This document shows, in pieces, positions 58,199 to 64,000 of a stretch of 64,000 nucleotides of DNA (the first letter of the stretch is position 1; every line of letters begins with the position of its first letter). This stretch comes from DASRYH01 sp035687245 (GTDB taxonomy: Bacteria; Actinomycetota; Coriobacteriia; Anaerosomatales; PHET01). The translations under genes and the position numbers were made by a program. The notes beneath the pieces were generated by a model. It did no database searches and was not told where the DNA came from. It saw only the letters and a list, made by a program, of their open reading frames with translations. The DNA is taken from NCBI GenBank assembly GCA_035687245.1, contig DASRYH010000008.1:193431-257430 (forward strand), written 5' to 3'.

Positions 58199-59509
58199 CT
58201 AGATCACCTCGCCTTCAAGGTCGTAGCCCAGTGTGTCCACGATACGCGCTTTGACAAGCTCGCCGGGAGTGCCGCCATCGAGCAATACGAGCCCGTCGAT
58301 CTCGGGCGCCTGGCCCTTCCACCTGCCGAAGACGACGCCGTCCTCTTCGTCCACGCCTTCGACCAGCACCTCGAGTTCGGAGCCGTCGAGTGCGGCCACA
58401 CGCTGGAAGCCGATGCTCTCGGCCAAGTCACGCAGGCGCTGCGTGCGCGCGAGACGGGTGCGCGTGGGTACCTGGTCGGGGGCGACCGCTGCGTCCGTTC
58501 CATCTTCGGCCGAGTACGGGAAGACGCCCACGTAGTCGAAGCGCGCGTCCTCGAGAAAGCGCGTGAGTGCTGCGGCATCCGCGCGAGTCTCGCCCGGGAA
58601 GCCGGCGATCATCGTCGTGCGCAAGACGACGTCGGGCATGAAGCCACGGATGCGTTCGATGAGCTTCAAGAACCCCATAGCGTCACCGCTGCGGCGCATC
58701 GCGCGCAGAACAGGCTTAGAAGCGTGCTGAAGCGGCATATCGAGGTAGTGGCAGATGTTGTCGCGCGAGGCCATCACTTCGAGAAGCCGGTCCGAGACAC
58801 CGTCCGGCTGTGCGTACATCAGCCGCAGCCAGCGCACGCCGTCTACGGCTGCAACGGCTTCGAGAACGTCTGCAAGTACGACTTCTTCGGCAAGATCGTG
58901 GCCGTAGGCGGTAGTGTCCTGGCCGATGAGGATGATCTCCTTGGCGCCCAAGGCAACAAGCTCGGCAGCTTCGGCGACGATGTCGGCTATCTGGCGGCTG
59001 CGGTAGGGGCCTCGAATCGCCGGAATGGTGCAGTAGGCGCACGAACGGTGACAGCCGTCCGAGATCTGCAGGTAGGCGGAGGCCCCGGACAGCGTCCGGG
59101 AGGCACACTCCCCTGCCGAATTACCGCTGGCGACGCCGGTGAGGCACTCGACGATCTCGAGCAGGCCGGCTTCGTCAGAGACGGGCAGGAAAGCGTCGAC
59201 CTCCGGCATCGCCTCGGAGAGGTCGCTGCCGTAGCGGCTCGGCATGCAGCCGGCGACGACGACCTTTCGGCCGGCACGCTCACGAAGCCACTGAGAGGTG
59301 GCCTCGAGAACCGCTTCGACCGACTCCTCGGTAGCGGCCTGGATGAACGAACAGGTGTTGACGACGAGTACGTCCGCCTCGTCCGGGTCATCCGCGACAC
59401 GATAGGCCGAAGAAGCAACGGCCGCCCGCATGCGGTCGGTATCGACCTCGTTCTTCGGGCAGCCGAGCGTTACGAATGCGACTGAGGGTCGTGTGGTGCT
59501 CTCGCTCAC
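58199..59509 (-). CDS. rimO: Ribosomal protein S12 methylthiotransferase
   Basis: This 436-residue radical-SAM enzyme methylthiolates Asp of ribosomal protein S12. It opens with VAFVTLGCPKNEVDTDRM (C17), carries NTCSF for the auxiliary cluster and CHRSCAYC for the radical cluster, and ends in a TRAM-like domain. LGCPKN distinguishes it from MiaB, also in this window. The ATG at 59509 lies just after the yajQ stop region. Confidence 0.95.
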   Translation of the reverse strand: MSESTTRPSVAFVTLGCPKNEVDTDRMRAAVASSAYRVADDPDEADVLVVNTCSFIQAATEESVEAVLEATSQWLRERAGRKVVVAGCMPSRYGSDLSEAMPEVDAFLPVSDEAGLLEIVECLTGVASGNSAGECASRTLSGASAYLQISDGCHRSCAYCTIPAIRGPYRSRQIADIVAEAAELVALGAKEIILIGQDTTAYGHDLAEEVVLADVLEAVAAVDGVRWLRLMYAQPDGVSDRLLEVMASRDNICHYLDMPLQHASKPVLRAMRRSGDAMGFLKLIERIRGFMPDVVLRTTMIAGFPGETRADAAALTRFLEDARFDYVGVFPYSAEDGTDAAVAPDQVPTRTRLARTQRLRDLAESIGFQRVAALDGSELEVLVEGVDEEDGVVFGRWKGQAPEIDGLVLLDGGTPGELVKARIVDTLGYDLEGEVI

Positions 59510-59513
59510 GCAA

Positions 59514-60011
59514 TCACCGGTAGTTGGTGAACTGCAGCGGAATGCCGTAGTCCTGCTCGCGGAGGAAGGAGATCACCAGCTGCAGGTCGTCGCGGCTCGC
59601 GCTCGATACGCGCAGCTTGTCGCCCTCGATCTGAACCTTGACCTTGAACTTCTGGTCCCTGATCTCCTTGTTGATCTTCTTAGCGAGATCGGTCTCAATG
59701 CCCATGATGATGGTGCCGGTGTAGCGGACGTTTCCGCCGCTGGCGGCCTGCGGGGCGCCCCACGAGATCGCCTTGAGGTCGATCTGGCGCTTCACGAGCT
59801 TACTGTTGAGCACGTCTTTGACCTGCCCGCCCACAAAGTCACTGGGCGCGAGCAGCGAGAATGTCTTCTCCGACTTGCTGAAGTCCAGGGTGGCGCCCGA
59901 GTCCTTGAGATCGTAGCGCTGTACGAGCTCCTTGGCGGCCTGCTGGAAGGCGTTGTCGACCTCCTGCAGGTCAACCTCGGAGACGACGTCGAAGCTGTTG
60001 TCCTTGGCCAT
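59514..60011 (-). CDS. yajQ: YajQ-family nucleotide-binding protein
   Basis: This 165-residue protein begins DNSFDVVSEVDLQEVDNA and contains RYDLKDSGATLDF, both diagnostic of YajQ (DUF520). Some members bind c-di-GMP and act with transcription regulators; others bind nucleic acid. In this window it is a second possible c-di-GMP reader beside the RsiG-like protein. AAAGGGCGAGA precedes the ATG. Confidence 0.94.
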   Translation of the reverse strand: MAKDNSFDVVSEVDLQEVDNAFQQAAKELVQRYDLKDSGATLDFSKSEKTFSLLAPSDFVGGQVKDVLNSKLVKRQIDLKAISWGAPQAASGGNVRYTGTIIMGIETDLAKKINKEIRDQKFKVKVQIEGDKLRVSSASRDDLQLVISFLREQDYGIPLQFTNYR

Positions 60012-60047
60012 TTCTCGCCCTTTCCTACTCGTACGTTACGTTCAGTG

Positions 60048-60839
60048 TCACTCGGCGGACGTGGCGTTGAGCTTCACAATGCCCACGTTGCCGGTATCGG
60101 TGATCTTGACTGCCTTGCCATCGCGGGTGACCTTGACCGACTCCGGCCGGCCGATCTCCATCGAGACCTTCTTGGTGACCTCCCACTGCTTGGACTGGCC
60201 ACCGGCGAGCGTCCCAGCATACGCGTTCTTCCCGTCGACCTTAACTGTCAGCCAGGAAGCGCCGTCGGCGTCCACCGTCACCTTGACCGTGAACGGCTGC
60301 GCGGTGGCCTCGACGGGCTTGTTGTCCCCTGCCGAAGATGCCGAATCCGTCTCCGCCTTGCTGCCGGCGGGGGCGGACTGCGTCGTCTCTTGGGTGTTGG
60401 CGGGCGTGTTCTCGGCCGCCGAGGTAGGTACAGGCGTCGGCGTCTCAGGCTTGGAGGTGAGCTTGACGACCATCCAGATGCCGAAGGACAGAACTGCGAC
60501 TACGGCCGCTACAGCGATCGCTGCCCGCCACGGAATGGCATGCTGCTGACCCGTCGGCTTCACGGCCTCGCCCACCTGAGGCAAGTTCAGGTCCGCGCGG
60601 CGCACCGCTCCGGTCTCTGCCTTGTACATGTTGAGCAAAGGGACCGTATCGAGCTCGAGGAAGCGGCCATAGCTGGAGATATAGCCGCGAACGTAGCCGG
60701 GGTTCGGCAGACGGTCGTAGTGACCCTCCTCTAGGGCTTCGAGGAGCTTTCCGCGAATACGTGTTGCCTGCTCGACCTGCTCCACGGAGAGGCCAAGCGC
60801 AATGCGGCGTTCACGAAGGGTATCGCCCAGTTTGGACAC
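60048..60839 (-). CDS. RodZ-like protein (HTH, transmembrane helix, DUF4115)
   Basis: This 263-residue protein has an N-terminal Cro/CI-type HTH (LGDTLRERRIALGLSVEQVEQATRI), a PNPGYVRGYISSYGRFLELD segment, a transmembrane helix near residues 105-127, a Ser/Thr/Pro linker and a C-terminal beta domain. That is the RodZ layout; RodZ links MreB and the elongation machinery to the membrane. No mre genes are nearby. The ATG overlaps the ftsK stop. Confidence 0.85.
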   Translation of the reverse strand: MSKLGDTLRERRIALGLSVEQVEQATRIRGKLLEALEEGHYDRLPNPGYVRGYISSYGRFLELDTVPLLNMYKAETGAVRRADLNLPQVGEAVKPTGQQHAIPWRAAIAVAAVVAVLSFGIWMVVKLTSKPETPTPVPTSAAENTPANTQETTQSAPAGSKAETDSASSAGDNKPVEATAQPFTVKVTVDADGASWLTVKVDGKNAYAGTLAGGQSKQWEVTKKVSMEIGRPESVKVTRDGKAVKITDTGNVGIVKLNATSAE

Positions 60840-63076
60840 TAGTAACCCTCCTCTATCTCTTGGCGGTCGAACGCCTTGATGGCCTCAAGACCCTCGATGT
60901 CGACTTCAACCTCACGTGGTTTGCTACCGTCCGGCGGACCGACGATGCCCTTGGCCTCGAGCATGTCCATGATACGTCCGGCGCGGGCATAGCCGACCTT
61001 GAGACGGCGTTGGAGCATGGATGTGGAGCCGAGCGCGCTCGTCACCACGATGTCAGCCGCCTCCCACAACAGCGGGTCGTCGTCTTCGCCGGTATCGACG
61101 CCTCCGCCGCCGGCGGTCGAGATCTTGAGGTGCAGGATCTCCTCGTGGTAGTCGGGTTCGCCTTGCGAGGTCAGCTGGGCGACGACTGCCTGGACCTCCG
61201 CCTCACTCACGTAGCAGCCCTGAATGCGCTTGGGCTTGGCGAGCTTGGGGTTGGAGAAGAGCATGTCGCCCTCGCCGATGAGCTTCTCGGCGCCCGGCTG
61301 GTCAAGGATGACGCGGCTATCGATGGAGCTTGCGACGCTGAACGCGACGCGGTTGACGATGTTGGCCTTGATGATGCCGGTAACGATATTGGCCTCAGGT
61401 CGCTGGGTGGCGACGATGAGGTGGATTCCCGCGGCGCGTGCGAGCTGCGCGATGCGCACGATCGAGTCCTCGACCTCTTTGGCCGCGACCATCATGAGGT
61501 CGGCGAGCTCGTCGATGACGATAGTGAGATAGGGCAACTCGGCCGCGCCCTCGGGACCCTTGCCCGACTGAACCTTGGCGTTGTAGCCGCCGATGTCGCG
61601 GGTGCCTGCCGCTTGCAGCACCTTGAGGCGCCGTTCCATCTCGGTGACTGCCCACGCGAGTGCGCTGGCCGCCTCCTTCGGTTCGGTGACGACAGGTACG
61701 TAGAGGTGCGGCACGCCGTTGTAGACCGAGAGCTCGACTCGCTTGGGGTCAATGAGGATCAGGCGCACTTCGGCAGGCGTGGCGCGCATGATAATGCTCG
61801 TGAGCATGGCGTTGATGGCAACCGACTTGCCCGAGCCCGTGGTACCGCCGATGAGCAGGTGCGGCATCGTGGCGAGGTCGGCGAGAACAGGCGCGCCCGC
61901 GACATCCTTGCCAAGCGCGAGCAGGAGAGGCCCACCCTCGCCTGCGGGAACGAGCACGTCGCCGAGGGTGACCGAAGAGCGGCGCACATTAGGCACCTCG
62001 ATACCCACAAGTGCCTTGCCCGGTATCGGTGCAAGGATGCGCACAGTGTCGGCGGCCAACGATAGTGCGAGGTCGTCAGCAAGGTTGGTGACCCTCGCGA
62101 GGCGAACGCCCTTGGCGATCTCGACCTCGAAGAGGGTGACTGTCGGCCCAGCTACCCAGGTGACCACGCGCGCGGGGATGTCGAAGGTCCCAAGCGTTTC
62201 TGCGATGAGCTTGGCTGTGGCGCGCAACTCCGCGTCGCTCGCCTGGTGCTTGGATGCTGACTCGGTCGTGCGCTTGAGCAGGGAGAGCGGTGGAAGCTCA
62301 AAGCCCTCGAGAGCGGTCGGCGCGACTGCCTTCGGCGTGGGGACGGTCTTGCGACCCGACTCCACGTCGCCTGCACCGCGGCGGGGCTTGGACGGCAGCG
62401 CAACAGTATCGCCTGCGTCGCCCGCTTCGATGCCCGGCAGGTCCGACATCGGGAGAGTCTTGGGCGCACGGGTACGTGTGCGAGGTGCGGGCTCGGGCTC
62501 CTCTTCGGGCCCAAAGCGATCGCGCAAGACGTCAACGAGGCCTGAGATCGAGAGTCCGGTGACAATGAGGCCGGCGATGAACATGCCGCAGAGAAGGACC
62601 CCAGCGATCCACTGATTGGTGGGTGTGGATAGCAGCCACGCGAGCCCGCCACCCAGATAGCCACCCTCTTTGGCGACGTCAGCACGCGCGAGCGAGACCG
62701 CACCTTCGGGCACGATCGCAGCTAGCGCCACGGTGGCAAGAAGGATGATTCCGATTCCGAGCCCGGTACGGCCCTCGCGAATGTCGGCTCGAACGAAGAA
62801 CGAGACGCCCCACAGCACGAGGCCGATGGGGATGAGATAGGCACCGATGCCGAAGGCAAGCTTCAGGCCCGAGCCTGCTGCCTCGCTGGCGATGCCCGAG
62901 TCACGAGTCAGCACCGCGATCATGAGGGCCACGCCGAAGGCAGAGAGACCGACACCGATGATGTCGCGGCGCGAACGATCGTCGAGGATGGTTTGCGGCT
63001 GCTGGTTCTTCTTGCGCGTCTGCGCGCGTGATCCACGGCCGCCGGTTGAGGAGCGAGTGCTACGTTTGGTTGCCAC
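60839..63076 (-). CDS. ftsK: DNA translocase FtsK
   Basis: This 745-residue septal DNA pump has four N-terminal transmembrane helices (to about residue 170), a linker, the motor domain with Walker A GGTTGSGKS and Walker B IVIDELADLMM, and a C-terminal winged-helix gamma domain (STSMLQRRLKVGYARAGRIMDMLE). The gamma domain reads polar DNA sequences and activates XerD at dif, for which a candidate site exists 25 kb away. ATG 63076 is two bases past the uppP stop region. Confidence 0.95.
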   Translation of the reverse strand: MATKRSTRSSTGGRGSRAQTRKKNQQPQTILDDRSRRDIIGVGLSAFGVALMIAVLTRDSGIASEAAGSGLKLAFGIGAYLIPIGLVLWGVSFFVRADIREGRTGLGIGIILLATVALAAIVPEGAVSLARADVAKEGGYLGGGLAWLLSTPTNQWIAGVLLCGMFIAGLIVTGLSISGLVDVLRDRFGPEEEPEPAPRTRTRAPKTLPMSDLPGIEAGDAGDTVALPSKPRRGAGDVESGRKTVPTPKAVAPTALEGFELPPLSLLKRTTESASKHQASDAELRATAKLIAETLGTFDIPARVVTWVAGPTVTLFEVEIAKGVRLARVTNLADDLALSLAADTVRILAPIPGKALVGIEVPNVRRSSVTLGDVLVPAGEGGPLLLALGKDVAGAPVLADLATMPHLLIGGTTGSGKSVAINAMLTSIIMRATPAEVRLILIDPKRVELSVYNGVPHLYVPVVTEPKEAASALAWAVTEMERRLKVLQAAGTRDIGGYNAKVQSGKGPEGAAELPYLTIVIDELADLMMVAAKEVEDSIVRIAQLARAAGIHLIVATQRPEANIVTGIIKANIVNRVAFSVASSIDSRVILDQPGAEKLIGEGDMLFSNPKLAKPKRIQGCYVSEAEVQAVVAQLTSQGEPDYHEEILHLKISTAGGGGVDTGEDDDPLLWEAADIVVTSALGSTSMLQRRLKVGYARAGRIMDMLEAKGIVGPPDGSKPREVEVDIEGLEAIKAFDRQEIEEGY

Positions 63077-63078
63077 GA

Positions 63079-63888
63079 CTACCCCTTGTTCAACACGGTC
63101 ATCACAAACAGGATAGCTGCCAAAGCCGCTGTGTAGATGGCAAAAGGATAGAGACGGTGGGTCCGGACGAATTTGAGCAGGCCACGGACGGCGAAGTAGC
63201 CACTCACACCAGCGGCGAGAAAGCCGACCAAAGACGGGACCAGACCAGGTAGCGTCGCGCCTCCGCGCAGCACATCCACTGCGTCCAAGCCGAACGCGAG
63301 CGTGATGATGGGAATGCCTAGCAGAAACGAGAAGCGGGCCGCGCGTTCGCGATTCAGTCCGGCCATCATCCCCGAAGCGATCGTGGAACCGGACCGCGAA
63401 AGGCCAGGGAGGACGGCCAGGCCCTGCATGAGGCCGACGAACGCGACCTTCGGATACGACAGGGCTTCAGTGCGGACCTCTGAGACACGTTTGGAGAGGA
63501 ACTCGGCCGCGAACAGCAGCAACGAGGTCCCGAGGAACCAGACGCTCACCCATATCATGCTGGCAGACATCGGCTCGACCACGGGCTCGAGTGCCTTGGC
63601 CACGACTCCAGAGACCAACGTACCCACGATGATGAGCAGGATGGTGCGGCGCTGGGCCTTGTGCTCGGCGTTCTTCGGCAGCATCGCCGCAAGCAGATCG
63701 ACGATGTCACGCCAGAAGTAGGCGTACATCGCAATCAGCGTTGCGCCGTGCAAGAAGACCTCGTAGGTGAGGTTGGGGTGCATGCCAAACATCCGGTAGA
63801 CCAGTGCGAGATGGCCGTCGGACGATATCGGAAGAAACTCGGTGATCCCTTGTACGACGCCAAGTACCGCCGCGGGTAGAAGCTGCAA
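63079..63888 (-). CDS. uppP: Undecaprenyl-diphosphate phosphatase
   Basis: This 269-residue membrane enzyme recycles the lipid carrier of cell-wall synthesis. It has the BacA motifs GVVQGITEFLPISSDGHL and PGLSRSGSTI. About eight hydrophobic helices. The start is TTG 63888, with GGAGG and GGGAG upstream; it opens QLLPAAVLGVVQG, which is the right length before the first motif. Confidence 0.94.
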   Translation of the reverse strand: MQLLPAAVLGVVQGITEFLPISSDGHLALVYRMFGMHPNLTYEVFLHGATLIAMYAYFWRDIVDLLAAMLPKNAEHKAQRRTILLIIVGTLVSGVVAKALEPVVEPMSASMIWVSVWFLGTSLLLFAAEFLSKRVSEVRTEALSYPKVAFVGLMQGLAVLPGLSRSGSTIASGMMAGLNRERAARFSFLLGIPIITLAFGLDAVDVLRGGATLPGLVPSLVGFLAAGVSGYFAVRGLLKFVRTHRLYPFAIYTAALAAILFVMTVLNKG

Positions 63889-63892
63889 CTCC

Positions 63893-64000
63893 CTAGACCT
63901 CCATAACGACCGGAATGATCATCGGTCGACGTCGAATGCGCTCCCACAGAAGCTGCGAAACCGACTCGCGCACGGCGCGGCGGATGACACTCTGGTCGGT
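63893..64000 (-). CDS. rnj: Ribonuclease J, C-terminal fragment
   Basis: The last 35 codons of a gene that continues beyond the window. The ending VRESVSQLLWERIRRRPMII then PVVMEV matches the conserved C-terminus of RNase J (R-x5-W-x2-T/I-RRP motif region). rnj beside ftsK is a common actinobacterial arrangement. The stop is a TAG at 63893-63895, five bases before the uppP start. Confidence 0.75.
   Translation of the reverse strand, partial: TDQSVIRRAVRESVSQLLWERIRRRPMIIPVVMEV

Noticed and set aside
60761..62065. 434-codon + strand frame
   Set aside because: It is antisense to ftsK and the RodZ-like gene, both clearly real.
1..64000. tRNA, rRNA, CRISPR or defence systems
   Set aside because: No T-loop GTTCGANTC with matching acceptor stems, no rRNA-like tract, no direct-repeat array and no recognisable defence genes were seen by eye.

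Overview
The window is a high-GC bacterial chromosome segment with tightly packed genes, many ATGA or TGATG start/stop overlaps and frequent GTG/TTG starts. Several features point to an anaerobic, deep-branching actinobacterium, most likely of the class Coriobacteriia. These are an FHA(GarA-like)-MerR(FtsR-like) pair near a glycine cleavage operon, rnj next to uppP and ftsK, Gram-positive-type SOS boxes (GAAC-N4-GTTC), oxygen-sensitive indolepyruvate:ferredoxin oxidoreductase, DapL-type lysine/peptidoglycan synthesis, and an RsiG-like c-di-GMP-binding protein. The class is an inference. No rRNA, tRNA, CRISPR array, prophage or intact insertion sequence was seen.

Layout. Almost all genes from 1 to 35.7 kb lie on the + strand (exceptions: an ABC-F protein and a degenerate GGDEF protein). 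Almost all from 36 to 64 kb lie on the - strand (exception: lexA). At the switch, in an AT-richer gene-free stretch, is a 28-bp sequence (35796-35823) with the architecture of a XerCD dif site. I therefore read the window as the replication terminus, with both replichores pointing into it. A possible IS605-type relic lies beside the site.

Left half. 1-8.2 kb: the end of an ADP-forming acyl-CoA synthetase, a CX5R phosphatase, a diacylglycerol-kinase-family lipid kinase, a three-gene cassette (nucleotidyltransferase, PLP enzyme, CDP-alcohol phosphotransferase) that looks like a head-group pathway, an ABC-F ATPase, CorA and another CDP-alcohol phosphotransferase. 8.3-14.4 kb: VanW-type cell-wall protein, PaaK plus ACT protein, DD-carboxypeptidase. 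14.4-19.5 kb: gcvT-gcvH-gcvPA-gcvPB-lipM, a complete glycine cleavage set apart from GcvL, with its lipoylation enzyme. 19.6-23 kb: RsiG-like protein, a small unknown, FHA protein, FtsR-like MerR, a nuclease-fold protein, hpt and apt. 24.3-34.3 kb: iorA-iorB-ACT-livJ-livJ-livH-livM-livG-livF-paaK, which fits uptake of amino acids and ferredoxin-linked oxidation of their 2-oxoacids to acyl-CoAs.

Right half. Two nucleobase permeases, NUDIX-dut-nrdR (with a candidate NrdR operator), a divergent yneA-like/lexA pair with three SOS boxes, hflX, dapL-dapF-miaA, a LigB/Memo-AMMECR1 fusion, miaB, a PHP phosphoesterase, spoVS, a GHKL ATPase, a GNAT enzyme, rny with a long structured leader, recX-recA (SOS box in its promoter), thpR-cinA-pgsA-rimO-yajQ-rodZ-like-ftsK-uppP and the end of rnj.
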